From Cupriavidus sp. (GTDB lineage Bacteria; Pseudomonadota; Gammaproteobacteria; Burkholderiales; Burkholderiaceae), in the NCBI GenBank assembly GCA_031180665.1, contig JAPSLP010000012.1, forward strand, positions 62,001-126,000: a stretch of DNA of 64,000 bases, written 5' to 3'. Below are positions 7,795 to 15,982 of this stretch, piece by piece. The notes beneath the pieces were generated by a model. It saw nothing but the letters and a program-made list of their open reading frames with translations, had not been told where the DNA came from and did not search any database. A program made the translations under genes and the position numbers. Within the stretch, counting starts at the first letter, position 1. Every line of letters begins with the position of its first letter.

Positions 7795-9529
7795 TCGCCC
7801 CTCTCAAAGTGCGACGATCGGCAAACTCTGCGCGTGCCTGCCGGATTTTTTTAATCGTTTTAGCCGACAACCCCCCTCCGCCTAGGAGAATGATTTCGTC
7901 GACGAGTTTTACGGCCTCAAGGAGTTGACCGTGGGCCAATAGCTCAGCAACTTTGGGCTTGACGGTGCGCAGCGCTGCTGCACTGGACGCAACCAATTCG
8001 CGCGACGGCATTGCCCAGACATCCGCCTCTTTCGGCTCGATCTTCAGAATTCCACCGCCGTAGGCGCGCCCCACCATTTCTGCATGCAGTAAAGTAACAG
8101 AGTTTAAACTCGCGAGTGGTAACAATTCTCGACCCAGCTGGCGGTGGGCATCGTTTAAGAAGACGCCGTGTACCGAATTCAGATGCCGTGCACCGGCCTC
8201 GTTTGCTGTGAGACGCGGTGTGTCCGCGTTCATACATGTCAGCAACAAATCGGCTGCGGGCACAAGCGGCACCCGGTACCAGGACTTCCGAATACGGCAC
8301 TTGTATGCAGTATCGACGCCGGTTCGATGACCATCTTCGATATATGCAATTGCCTCCGGCGACGGAGGTTCGGTCGGATAGAAGAGATAAATTGCTTGAC
8401 CATCGCGGCCAAGCTTGGCCAGCATCGCGTTGGTGAGAGAGAGCCCACGCAAATGAGAGCTGCCCGGTGGTGAAAGACGCAACAACTCGCTGCGCCGGAG
8501 ACCGAGCTCCTTTGCGCGCTTCGGAGATAGCGTGAAGTACTTATTGTTGCCTGTGACGATGCCAAGTGTTGTAGCGCCCCATGATTCCAATGACGTGAAA
8601 AGCCCCCGCGCAAGTAGGCTGTCGACACACTTGTTTGCAGCTGGATCTATAAGGCTACTTGTCCATTTTGCCGCGGGATCCACTGGCGCCCATGTCTGGC
8701 CTGCGCCAAGATTTGCGAGATCCAGGGCATTCCTAGACTGTCGAATAGTCGCGTGGTGAGCTGGCCCCTCTAAATAACCATCTGCAAGCAGCAATACGAC
8801 ATCTGCCTCTGCCTCCCGAAACACCTGCTCATCGAAGAGCACTAGCTGCACCTCTCTAAACCGGTCGAAGAGGAATCGACGTATCGGAGCAGCATAGTTA
8901 ACTGAGAGCAGTTCGGCGGGCAAAACTAAACTAAGCCGGCCGCCCCGCCTCAGAAACATCGCGGAATGTACGGTAAATGCCGCCCAGCTCGACGCAAGAC
9001 CGGTAAGTGATACACCACCTCGAAGAGCGGCCTTGCGGGCCCGTAACCTCGGCTCGCCTGCAAAGTCTTGATATCGAATATACGGGGGGTTTCCTATGAC
9101 GGCGTCAAAGATCGGCTCTGGTTCAATTGCAAAAAAATCGCTGTGGCGAATTTCAGCCTTCCCACCCGCTGCCAGCACACGCTGATGAGCTACGCGCGTG
9201 CTCTCGGCGTGAATCTCAACACCATAGACGATCGGAACGTAATCATCCTCGGGTCTCAGTTGCCGAAGGCGCTCTACAGCGGCAACAAGAAAGGCTGCGT
9301 CGCCAGCAGCTGGCTCCAGCACTCGGTCATTTGGAGTCCGGACAGCCCATTTAGCCAGAAATGTGGTGATCTCGAAAGGCGTAAAGAAGGCGCCCCTCTC
9401 CTTCCGCAGGGCCGGCGTGTCTTGTGGATCGATTGAGTGGGCGAGCTTCATTCTCTTGTGCCGATGAAAGACGCCGAAAAATCTCGACGATGGTGGAAAC
9501 CCAAGCCTATCGCCGACCAACGCATACAT
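7784..9529 (-). CDS. DNA N6-adenine methyltransferase (type II R-M system)
   Basis: A 581-residue adenine methyltransferase protecting host DNA from the partner nuclease. In order it shows motif X (RGAFFTP), the AdoMet-binding motif I (VLEPAAGDAAFL), the acidic motif II (YGVEI), and catalytic motif IV NPPY at residues 147-150. A long C-terminal target-recognition region follows, as in the N12/Eco57I-like single-chain enzymes. ATG9529 has an AGGAA ribosome-binding site at good spacing. ATG9451 is a second possible start, removing 26 residues. It is transcribed before the nuclease, so methylation can precede cutting. Codon use and base composition differ from the core genes, pointing to transfer. 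The target sequence cannot be told from the protein. Confidence 0.88.
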   Translation of the reverse strand: MYALVGDRLGFPPSSRFFGVFHRHKRMKLAHSIDPQDTPALRKERGAFFTPFEITTFLAKWAVRTPNDRVLEPAAGDAAFLVAAVERLRQLRPEDDYVPIVYGVEIHAESTRVAHQRVLAAGGKAEIRHSDFFAIEPEPIFDAVIGNPPYIRYQDFAGEPRLRARKAALRGGVSLTGLASSWAAFTVHSAMFLRRGGRLSLVLPAELLSVNYAAPIRRFLFDRFREVQLVLFDEQVFREAEADVVLLLADGYLEGPAHHATIRQSRNALDLANLGAGQTWAPVDPAAKWTSSLIDPAANKCVDSLLARGLFTSLESWGATTLGIVTGNNKYFTLSPKRAKELGLRRSELLRLSPPGSSHLRGLSLTNAMLAKLGRDGQAIYLFYPTEPPSPEAIAYIEDGHRTGVDTAYKCRIRKSWYRVPLVPAADLLLTCMNADTPRLTANEAGARHLNSVHGVFLNDAHRQLGRELLPLASLNSVTLLHAEMVGRAYGGGILKIEPKEADVWAMPSRELVASSAAALRTVKPKVAELLAHGQLLEAVKLVDEIILLGGGGLSAKTIKKIRQARAEFADRRTLRGASGR

Positions 9530-9548
9530 AGGTTCCTGTGTGCCTTAC

Positions 9549-9569
9549 CCTAAGCACGAAGTACTTAGG
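9549..9569. promoter_or_regulatory. inverted repeat in the R-M leader
   Basis: CCTAAG (9549-9554) and CTTAGG (9564-9569) flank a 9-nt centre 20 bp upstream of the methyltransferase ATG. It could be an operator through which the methyltransferase or another factor controls the system, or a leader hairpin. No separate C-protein gene is seen. Confidence 0.35.
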
Positions 9570-9618
9570 CAGCCCGAATTCTAGCGGTTCCGGCAACGGG
9601 ACGTCGAGCTCAGGGCAT

Positions 9619-9758
9619 TGACTCGCTATCTATGACCATGCGCCGGCCCAGCTCGCTGAGTGCTCTCTGGCCCCCAAACAGTTCACGGGTGACAGGATTC
9701 CAAACTACCCCGGGAGCTCTCACATCACGAAAAATGGAATATCGTACATAGCGAGTCA
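9619..9758. repeat. 11-bp perfect inverted repeat bounding 140 bp
   Basis: TGACTCGCTAT (9619-9629) and ATAGCGAGTCA (9748-9758) are exact reverse complements. The 118 bp between them holds no gene. The right arm lies at the 3' end of the integrase remnant. This could be a small non-autonomous element, or arm-type binding sites left from the integrative element. Confidence 0.45.
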
Positions 9759-10000
9759 CACCTTCGCCCCTAAGCGCATTTCGCGCCCCTCAGCAAGCGT
9801 GATGGCGGGGTAGTTGCCGAAAGTAAGTTGATTCACTTTGCCCTGGTGGCAAAACTTGAGGCGCCATTTCTTCGTCCCGCCAGGCATCGTTCCAGATACA
9901 GGCCTCCTCCATCCCAAGCTTGTTACCTGATCCTGAAGGGTTGTACTTGCGTGTCGGCACGCCCTGTCTGTCAGCCGCTTCGGCTTCATCGCTCATGCCC
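9756..10000 (-). pseudogene. remnant of a tyrosine integrase N-terminus
   Basis: On the minus strand the pieces of the integrase arm-binding domain (DUF4102-like) can be read in three frames. They are KPKRLTDRACRHA in one, KYNPSGSGNKLG in a second, DGGGLYLE in a third, then back to KKWRLKFCHQGKVNQLTFGNYPAITLAEG. The order matches intact tRNA-integrating integrases, but only about 75 residues remain and the catalytic domain is gone. It lies just beyond the 3' end of tRNA-Thr, where such genes usually sit. This supports an old integration event that brought in, or later captured, the restriction genes. Confidence 0.7.
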
Positions 10001-10081
10001 CCACCTCGAAAATTCTTGCTCCTATCCTGCCCGCCCAAAAATGTTGCTAACAACGGGCGTAGTTTGGCAACGTTGGCAAAG

Positions 10082-10115
10082 AAAAACCCCACCAAGCTAG
10101 GCTTGGCGGGGTTTT
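10082..10115. terminator. terminator after tRNA-Thr
   Basis: AAAACCCC-A-CCAAGC / GCTTGG-C-GGGGTTTT with a TAG loop forms a strong hairpin with A/T-rich tails on both sides. It lies 34 bp beyond the tRNA 3' end and can stop transcription in both directions. Confidence 0.8.
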
Positions 10116-10148
10116 CTGGGCAACGTTCGGAAAACGCTGGGAGGAATA

Positions 10149-10224
10149 TGGTGCCGGCTGCAGGACTCGAACCCGCCACCTGATGATTACAAATCAACTG
10201 CTCTACCTGATGAGCTAAGCCGGC
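10149..10224 (-). tRNA. tRNA-Thr (anticodon TGT)
   Basis: A complete 76-nt cloverleaf with CCA encoded. The acceptor stem is GCCGGCT / AGCCGGC, the D stem GCTC / GAGC, and the anticodon loop TTTGTAA gives TGT at positions 34-36. The T arm is GCGGG-TTCGAGT-CCTGC. The anticodon stem has one T-T mismatch. The 3' end faces the integrase remnant, making it the likely integration target of the island. Confidence 0.95.
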
Positions 10225-10274
10225 ATGAATGCAGACCGCGATTCTACTGCATGCGGCCTGCCTTGGCGATGGTT

Positions 10275-10296
10275 GACCCGTCAGAACTGACGGGTC
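10275..10296 (-). terminator. hairpin after sspB
   Basis: GACCCGTCAG and CTGACGGGTC form a perfect 10-bp stem with a 2-nt centre, 8 bp past the sspB stop codon. No good T-run follows on the minus strand, so termination may be partial or Rho-assisted. Confidence 0.5.
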
Positions 10297-10304
10297 GAAG
10301 GGGC

Positions 10305-10799
10305 TTACTTTACGACCTTAAGCGAAGGCTTGCGCGTACCGATCCGCGGTACCGGGGGCGGATTGGGATCGTCGTCGTCCGAGGCATCGGCGCCGTCAGC
10401 TTGCGCCGCGCCGTCGCTTTCCACCGAGGCAAGTTTCGGCGGCGGATTCAGTTCGCGTTCGGTCGAGGCCTGCGTTTCCGGCACGCTGCGCTCGACCGGG
10501 AATGCCATGCCCTGGCCGTTCTCCCGCGCGTAGATTGCCAGCACGTTATCGACCGGCACGTCCAGCTTGCGCGAGACGCCGCCGAAACGGGCGCTGAAGC
10601 TGATCCACTCGTTGCCCATTTCCAGACCGCTGGTCGCGTCGAAGCTGACGTTCAGCACGATCTCGTTGTTCTTGACGAATTCGCGCGGCACGTTGGTGTT
10701 CGCGTCGACGAACACGGCGATATACGGAGTGAAGCCGTTGTCCGTGCACCATTCGTAAATGGCGCGGATCAGGTAGGGCTTGGTCGAGGTTTCAGGCAT
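10305..10799 (-). CDS. sspB: ClpXP protease specificity-enhancing factor SspB
   Basis: A cytoplasmic adaptor that delivers ssrA-tagged proteins to ClpXP. The folded domain (about residues 1-105: KPYLIRAIYEWCTDNGFTPY, NEIVLNVSFDAT, NEWISFSARFGG) matches the family. The acidic, Pro-rich linker and the basic C-terminal tail ending in RKPSLKVVK match the ClpX-docking peptide. ATG10799 has GGAAG upstream and gives 164 residues; the longer open frame was rejected. It follows sspA by 54 bp and is probably cotranscribed with it. Confidence 0.95.
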   Translation of the reverse strand: MPETSTKPYLIRAIYEWCTDNGFTPYIAVFVDANTNVPREFVKNNEIVLNVSFDATSGLEMGNEWISFSARFGGVSRKLDVPVDNVLAIYARENGQGMAFPVERSVPETQASTERELNPPPKLASVESDGAAQADGADASDDDDPNPPPVPRIGTRKPSLKVVK

Positions 10800-10853
10800 A
10801 AGACTTCCAGTGGCGTCGCGCCGGCGGCCCGAGGACACTCGGGCCGGGCCGGC

Positions 10854-11465
10854 TTAGCGGCGCATCACCTTTTCGGACGGGGTCAGCGCTTCGATATAGG
10901 CGGGGCGGCTGAAGATCCGTTCCGCGTACTTCAGCAGCGGGGCAGCGTTCTTCGACAGTTCGATGCCGTAGTGGTCCAGGCGCCACAGCAGCGGCGCGAT
11001 GGCAACATCCAGCATCGAGAACTCTTCGCCGAGCATGTACTTGTTCTTGACGAAGATTGGCGCGAGTTGCGTCAGGCGGTCGCGGATCGCGCCGCGCGCA
11101 CGCTCGTGGCTCTTTTCCGCGGTCTTGCCCTTTTCGTTCTCCAGCACGTAGACGTGGGTGAACAGTTCCTTCTCGAAGTTGAACAGGAACAGGCGGGCGC
11201 GGGCGCGCTGGACCGGGTCGGCCGGCATCAACTGCGGGTGCGGGAAGCGCTCGTCGATGTACTCGTTAATGATGTTGGATTCGTACAGGATCAGGTCGCG
11301 CTCGACCAGGATGGGCACCTGGCCGTAGGGATTCATCACCGAGATGTCTTCCGGCTTGTTGAACAGGTCGACGTCGCGGATTTCGAAGTCCATGCCCTTT
11401 TCGAACAGGACCAGGCGGCAACGCTGAGAGAACGGGCAGGTGGTGCCCGAATACAACACCATCAT
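10854..11465 (-). CDS. sspA: stringent starvation protein A (SspA)
   Basis: A glutathione-S-transferase-fold protein of 203 residues that binds RNA polymerase in E. coli and supports stationary-phase and acid tolerance. The N-terminal thioredoxin-like half shows SGTTCPFSQRCRLVLFEKG and the cis-Pro segment YGQVPILVERD. The C-terminal helical half contains LLWRLDHYGIEL. SspA proteins lack glutathione transferase activity; that comes from the family, not from a residue seen here. It is upstream of sspB in the standard order and downstream of petABC. Confidence 0.95.
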   Translation of the reverse strand: MMVLYSGTTCPFSQRCRLVLFEKGMDFEIRDVDLFNKPEDISVMNPYGQVPILVERDLILYESNIINEYIDERFPHPQLMPADPVQRARARLFLFNFEKELFTHVYVLENEKGKTAEKSHERARGAIRDRLTQLAPIFVKNKYMLGEEFSMLDVAIAPLLWRLDHYGIELSKNAAPLLKYAERIFSRPAYIEALTPSEKVMRR

Positions 11466-11544
11466 GGTTGGGATTCCTTGGAGGCGGCGCTAGGCCGAAG
11501 TTGGGTCAAACATTCTGTCAGAACCCACCATCGGAAAGCAAATT

Positions 11545-11563
11545 CGTTACAAATAGCGTAACG
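11545..11563. promoter_or_regulatory. palindrome upstream of sspA
   Basis: CGTTAC-N7-GTAACG, extended by ATT/AAT on the outside, lies 80-98 bp upstream of the sspA start in the 236-bp gap to petC. This gap must hold the sspAB promoter. The site is operator-like by symmetry only. Confidence 0.3.
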
Positions 11564-11701
11564 GAATGCCGGATCGGTAGCTTGGCGGGCGGCGCATGCG
11601 GCCCGTCCATGCCGTATCCACGTCATTCCGTCACAAAGGAAAAAGGGCCAGGCGGTGCCGCATACGCAACCCCGCACTAGCCCTCAGGCGGTCTACCGGA
11701 A

Positions 11702-12445
11702 TTACTTGATGTCTTTCCAGTAAGCGGCGTTCAGGCGCCAGGCGAACACAGTGAAGATACCCAGGAACAGCAGCACCCACACGCCCAGACGGCGGCGATG
11801 GTTCTGCGCCGGCTCGGCCATCCAGTCCAGATAGGCGACCAGATCGGCGACGGCGGTATCGTACTGCAGCGGCGTCATGCTGCCGGGGGTCAACTGTTCG
11901 AAACCGACGAACTTGTGCACTTTTTCGCCATGCTCTTCCACGTCGGCGAACTTGGCGGCGCGCTGGCCCTGCAGTTCCCACAGCACGTGCGGCATGCCGA
12001 CGGCCGGGAAGACCAGGTTGTTCCAGCCGGTCGCGCGCGTGTCGTCGCGATAGAAGGTGCGCAGATACGTATACAACCAGGCATCGCCGCGGGCGCGGGC
12101 GATCACCGACAGGTCCGGCGGCGCCGCGCCGAACCACGCCTTGGCGTCCTTCGGCTGCATCGCGATGGTCATCGTTTCGCCGACCTTGTCCGCGGTGAAC
12201 ATCAGGTTTTCGCGGATCTGGTCTTCGGTCAGGCCGATATCGCGCAGGCGGTTGTAGCGCATCATCGACGCGCCGTGGCAGTTCAGGCAGTAATTGACGA
12301 ACAGCTTGGCGCCACGCTGCAGCGAGAACAGGTCGCTGGTGTTGACCGGCGCCGGCTCGAGCGGATAGCCCCCTTCGGCGGCGATGGCGGGCGCACCGGC
12401 AAAGCACGCGCCGGCCAGCGCGAGAATGGAAAGCAGCTTTTTCAT
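11702..12445 (-). CDS. petC: cytochrome c1 of the bc1 complex
   Basis: The haem-c subunit of ubiquinol-cytochrome c reductase, passing electrons from the Rieske centre to soluble cytochrome c. It has 247 residues with a signal peptide (MKKLLSILALAGACFAGAPAIAA), one haem-attachment site NYCLNCH near residues 55-61, a later Met-containing region (LTPGSMTPLQYD) for the sixth ligand, and a C-terminal membrane anchor (LGVWVLLFLGIFTVFAW). It is the third gene of petABC, 26 bp after petB. Haem attachment would use the Ccs system at the right end of the window. Confidence 0.97.
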   Translation of the reverse strand: MKKLLSILALAGACFAGAPAIAAEGGYPLEPAPVNTSDLFSLQRGAKLFVNYCLNCHGASMMRYNRLRDIGLTEDQIRENLMFTADKVGETMTIAMQPKDAKAWFGAAPPDLSVIARARGDAWLYTYLRTFYRDDTRATGWNNLVFPAVGMPHVLWELQGQRAAKFADVEEHGEKVHKFVGFEQLTPGSMTPLQYDTAVADLVAYLDWMAEPAQNHRRRLGVWVLLFLGIFTVFAWRLNAAYWKDIK

Positions 12446-12471
12446 CGTTGTTCCTTGTCCTTGGGCCTGGC

Positions 12472-13875
12472 TTAGTGGTGCTTGAAAGTCACGCGGTCGG
12501 GCACCGGCTGGAAGGTGCCGACGCGGCTCCACAGCGGCATGGCGAGGAAGAAGGCGAAGTACAGCAGCGTACCGAGCTGCGACACCTTCTCGCCGACCGG
12601 CGACGGCGGCTGCACGCCGAGGTAGCCCAGGATCAGGAAGAACGCGACGAACACCATCAGGATCGTCTTGTGGAAAGCCGGACGGTAGCGGATCGACTTG
12701 ACCGGCGAATGGTCGAGCCAGGGCAGGAAGAACAGGATGATCACCGAACCGCCCATGATCACCACGCCCCAGAACTTGGCGTCGATGAAGTAGAAGCCCA
12801 GCGCCAGCAGCACCGCGATCGCCACCGCAATGCCCTTGACCTTCAGGCTCTTGCTGCGCAGGAACAGGATGCCGAGCAGCACCGCGAAGAAGATCCACAG
12901 GATCGGCAGGAAGTTGGCCGTGGTGGCACGCAGCATCGAATAGAACGGCGTGAAGTACCAGACCGGCGCGATGTGCGGCGGCGTCTTCAGCGGGTCGGCC
13001 GGGAAGAAGTTGTTATGTTCCAGGAAGTAGCCACCCATCTCCGGGAAGAAGAAGATCACGGCCGAGAAGAGGATCAGGAACACGCCGACGCCCATCAGGT
13101 CGTGCACCGAGTAGTACGGGTGGAACGGGATGCCGTCGAGCGGCACGCCGTTTTCGTCCTTGTTGGCCTTGATCTCGACGCCATCCGGGTTGTTCGAGCC
13201 CACTTCGTGAAGCGCGATGATGTGCGCGACGACGAGGCCGAGCAGCACCAGCGGCACCGCGATCACGTGGAACGAGAAGAAGCGGTTCAGCGTCGCGTCG
13301 CTTACCACGTAGTCACCGCGGATGAACAGCGACAGGTCCTGGCCGATGACCGGGATCGCCGAGAACAGGTTGACGATCACCTGGGCGCCCCAGTACGACA
13401 TCTGGCCCCACGGCAGCAGATAGCCCATGAAGGCCTCGGCCATCAGCGTCAGGAAGATCAGGCAACCGAAGATCCAGACCAGCTCGCGCGGCTTGCGGTA
13501 CGAACCGTACAGCAGCCCGCGGAACATATGCAGGTAGACGACCACGAAAAACGCCGAGGCGCCGGTCGAGTGCATGTAGCGGATCAACCAGCCCCAGGGC
13601 ACCTCGCGCATGATGAACTCGACGCTGGCGTAGGCCACCGGGATGCCGGCGGCGTTCAGCGTGCCGTCCGGCTTGTAGTTCATCACCAGGAAGATGCCGG
13701 TGACGATCTGGATCACCAGCACCAGCAGCGCCAGCGAGCCGAAGAAATACCAGAAGTTGAAGTTCTTCGGCGCGTAGTACTTGGACAGATGGTCTTCCCA
13801 CAGCTGCGTCGCCGGGAAGCGCGCGTCGATCCAGCCCAGCAGGCCGGTCGTCTTGACTTGCTTTTCCGCCGCCAT
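12472..13875 (-). CDS. petB: cytochrome b of the bc1 complex
   Basis: The 467-residue inner-membrane diheme subunit carrying the Qo and Qi quinone sites. Multiple membrane helices are evident, with paired His ligands in the second and fourth helices (RYMHSTGASAFFVVVYLHMFR; FSFHVIAVPLVLLGLVVAHI). The Qo-site PEWYF motif appears as APVWYF. A bacterial-type C-terminal extension with extra helices is present. ATG13875 has GGAGAGG upstream; a TTG two codons earlier was not chosen. Its start overlaps the end of petA. Confidence 0.97.
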   Translation of the reverse strand: MAAEKQVKTTGLLGWIDARFPATQLWEDHLSKYYAPKNFNFWYFFGSLALLVLVIQIVTGIFLVMNYKPDGTLNAAGIPVAYASVEFIMREVPWGWLIRYMHSTGASAFFVVVYLHMFRGLLYGSYRKPRELVWIFGCLIFLTLMAEAFMGYLLPWGQMSYWGAQVIVNLFSAIPVIGQDLSLFIRGDYVVSDATLNRFFSFHVIAVPLVLLGLVVAHIIALHEVGSNNPDGVEIKANKDENGVPLDGIPFHPYYSVHDLMGVGVFLILFSAVIFFFPEMGGYFLEHNNFFPADPLKTPPHIAPVWYFTPFYSMLRATTANFLPILWIFFAVLLGILFLRSKSLKVKGIAVAIAVLLALGFYFIDAKFWGVVIMGGSVIILFFLPWLDHSPVKSIRYRPAFHKTILMVFVAFFLILGYLGVQPPSPVGEKVSQLGTLLYFAFFLAMPLWSRVGTFQPVPDRVTFKHH

Positions 13876-13877
13876 GA

Positions 13878-14495
13878 TCAAGCCTCTCCTTTTTCGTCTT
13901 TGCCGATCACGATCGTGGTGTCGGTGAGGAACTGGTATGGGGGAACGTCAAGGTTCTGCGGTGCCGGCTTGTTCTTGAATACGCGGCCTGCCAGGTCGAA
14001 GGTCGAGCCGTGGCACGGGCAGAGGAAACCGGGGTCGGAACCGAGGGTGGGATTGGCGCCAGCCGCGAACGGGCCGGACGGGGAGCAACCGAGATGCGAG
14101 CAGATACCGACGACGACGAGGATGTCCTTGTGCTCGGGCCGGGAACGGGTTTCGTTCTTGCAGTACTCGGGGGTTTCCATCGTGAACGGAATTTCCGAGT
14201 TCGGGTCGGCCACTTCGGCGTCGGTCTTTTTCAGCGACGCCAGCATCTCGTCCGTGCGACGCAGAATCCAGACGGGCTTGCCGCGCCACTCGACCGTCAT
14301 CATTTCGCCGGGCTTGAGCCCGCTGATGTCGGCCTCGACCGGCGCGCCTGCCGCCTTGGCCTTTTCCGACGGTGCAAAGGTACTGACAAACGGCACCGCA
14401 ACCGCCACTCCTCCGATGCCGCCAGCCACAGACGTCGCGATCAACCAATTGCGACGCCCCTTATCCACGCTCTTCACGCTTTGCTGGTCATTCAT
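13878..14495 (-). CDS. petA: Rieske iron-sulfur subunit of the bc1 complex
   Basis: A 205-residue Rieske protein with an N-terminal membrane anchor and a [2Fe-2S] domain facing the periplasm. The cluster-binding boxes CSHLGC and CPCHGS are both complete. The N-terminus KGRRNWLIATSVAGG is a twin-arginine signal-anchor, so it should need the TatABC machinery encoded at 18.9-20.8 kb. It is the first gene of petABC, divergent from mscL across 231 bp that must hold both promoters. Confidence 0.97.
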   Translation of the reverse strand: MNDQQSVKSVDKGRRNWLIATSVAGGIGGVAVAVPFVSTFAPSEKAKAAGAPVEADISGLKPGEMMTVEWRGKPVWILRRTDEMLASLKKTDAEVADPNSEIPFTMETPEYCKNETRSRPEHKDILVVVGICSHLGCSPSGPFAAGANPTLGSDPGFLCPCHGSTFDLAGRVFKNKPAPQNLDVPPYQFLTDTTIVIGKDEKGEA

Positions 14496-14726
14496 TCCAA
14501 ACCCCAGGGGAAGTCAATTTAGATTTTGCGTCAACCGTAAATTGTACCTTAGGCACATTGGGCAGTGAAAGCGCGGTAACCCGGGGGTGTTCGGTCATCG
14601 CGCGAGCGTGCCGGCAGCCCGGTCGATCGGCGGGAATGCCGCGACAGGCTTGCGTTTGCGGCATCCTTGCGGCAGTCTTGCGCTGCGGTGCGTGGTGAAA
14701 AATGAACAACAGCAAGGAGTAAAGCC

Positions 14727-15158
14727 ATGAGCATGATGTCGGAATTCAAGACCTTCGCGGTGCGCGGCAACGTGATCGACCTCGCGGTCGGCGTGATTAT
14801 CGGCGCGGCTTTCGGAAAAATCGTGGATTCCGTGGTCAATGACCTGATCATGCCTCTGGTCGGCCGCATCATCGGCAAACTGGACTTTTCGAATCTGTTC
14901 CTGGTGTTGTCCGACCCTCCAGCGGGAACGCCAATGACCCTCGATGCCTTGAAAAAGGCTGGCGTGCCGGTATTCGCCTACGGCAACTTCCTGACCATCC
15001 TGGTCAATTTCCTGATCCTCGCCTTCATCATTTTCATGATGGTGCGCGCGATCAATCGCCTGCGCGCTGCCGAACCGCCGGCTCCCGCGCCGCAGGACCC
15101 GGAAGACGTCAAGCTGCTGCGCGAGATCCGCGACAGCCTGAAGGCGACTCGCGCCTGA
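14727..15158 (+). CDS. mscL: large-conductance mechanosensitive channel MscL
   Basis: A pentameric inner-membrane channel opened by membrane tension, releasing solutes on osmotic downshock. It has 143 residues and the family layout: amphipathic N-terminus [14 protein letters not shown]1 with [18 protein letters not shown], a periplasmic loop, TM2 [18 protein letters not shown], then a charged cytoplasmic helix ([14 protein letters not shown]). AAGGAG precedes ATG14727. It is convergent with the Nif3-like gene 58 bp away. Confidence 0.97.
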   Translation: MSMMSEFKTFAVRGNVIDLAVGVIIGAAFGKIVDSVVNDLIMPLVGRIIGKLDFSNLFLVLSDPPAGTPMTLDALKKAGVPVFAYGNFLTILVNFLILAFIIFMMVRAINRLRAAEPPAPAPQDPEDVKLLREIRDSLKATRA

Positions 15159-15216
15159 GTCCTGCGGCTCCGGCGTCGCCGCCTGGCTATTCGGCCAGAC
15201 CGCGTTCAGGCCTCGC

Positions 15217-15963
15217 TTAGACCGGATTCGGGATGTCGATGAAGGTGTGGCGCAGGCCGAACTGCTGCGCCAGATGGGTGCCAAGCGCGCGGATGCCATA
15301 GCGCTCAGTGGCGTGGTGGCCGGCGGCGATATAGCCGACGCCGCTCTCGCGCGCCAGGTGCGTGGTCTGCTCGGAGACCTCGCCACTCAGGTAGACATCG
15401 ACTCCCGCAGCAATCGCTGCGTCGAAATAGCCCTGGGCCCCACCCGTACACCAGCCGACCGTACGAACCGGCTGGTCCGGATCGCCGATCGCCAACGGCT
15501 CGCGGCCAAGCACGCCCGCGATGTGATCGGCCAGCATGCGCAGCGTCATCGATTGCGGCAGCGTGCCGGTCCAGCCGAGCTGGTCGTCGCCGAAGCGGCC
15601 GGTCGGATTCAGCCCGAGCTCATGCCCCAGCTGGGCGTTGTTGCCGAATTCGGGATGGCCGTCCAGCGGCAGGTGATAGGCCAGCAGATTGGTATCGGAC
15701 ACCAGCAGACGGCGCAGCCGCCCATGCTTCTGGCCGATGACGCGGGCATCTTCGCCGCGCCAGAAATAGCCGTGATGGACCAGGATCGCATCGGCACCGG
15801 CTTCGATCGCGGCATCGAGCAGCGCGACACTGGCCGTCACGCCCGTCACGATGTGGGTGACTTCCGGCCGACCTTGTACTTGCAGACCGTTCGGGCAATA
15901 GTCCTTGTAGCGGGGGACTTCCAACAGGTCGTTCAAGTACAATTCAAGCTCTTTTGTTTTCAT
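15217..15963 (-). CDS. Nif3-like dinuclear metal-centre protein (YbgI/DUF34 family)
   Basis: A 248-residue protein of the conserved YbgI/Nif3 family, whose members form hexameric toroids with two metals per subunit; GTP cyclohydrolase I type 2 activity is often annotated but not proven. Metal-ligand motifs are visible: LVHHGYFW near residues 65-72 and GHHATERYG near 214-222. ATG15963 ([14 protein letters not shown]) matches family starts. The open frame continues upstream into the divergent protease gene and was not used. Only 19 bp separate the two divergent start codons. Confidence 0.92.
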   Translation of the reverse strand: MKTKELELYLNDLLEVPRYKDYCPNGLQVQGRPEVTHIVTGVTASVALLDAAIEAGADAILVHHGYFWRGEDARVIGQKHGRLRRLLVSDTNLLAYHLPLDGHPEFGNNAQLGHELGLNPTGRFGDDQLGWTGTLPQSMTLRMLADHIAGVLGREPLAIGDPDQPVRTVGWCTGGAQGYFDAAIAAGVDVYLSGEVSEQTTHLARESGVGYIAAGHHATERYGIRALGTHLAQQFGLRHTFIDIPNPV

Positions 15964-15982
15964 TTTCAGCCCAAACTCCAAT

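Noticed and set aside
9068..9436. Small gene on + inside the methyltransferase N-terminus
   Set aside because: It lies opposite conserved motifs X, I and IV of the methyltransferase and has no recognisable pattern of its own.
10251..11561. A 436-codon + frame opposite sspBA
   Set aside because: Antisense shadow; the minus strand holds complete sspA and sspB with proper starts.
12448..14568. A 706-codon open frame on + opposite petBA
   Set aside because: Antisense shadow rich in Arg, His, Glu and Asp; petA and petB on the other strand are complete and conserved.
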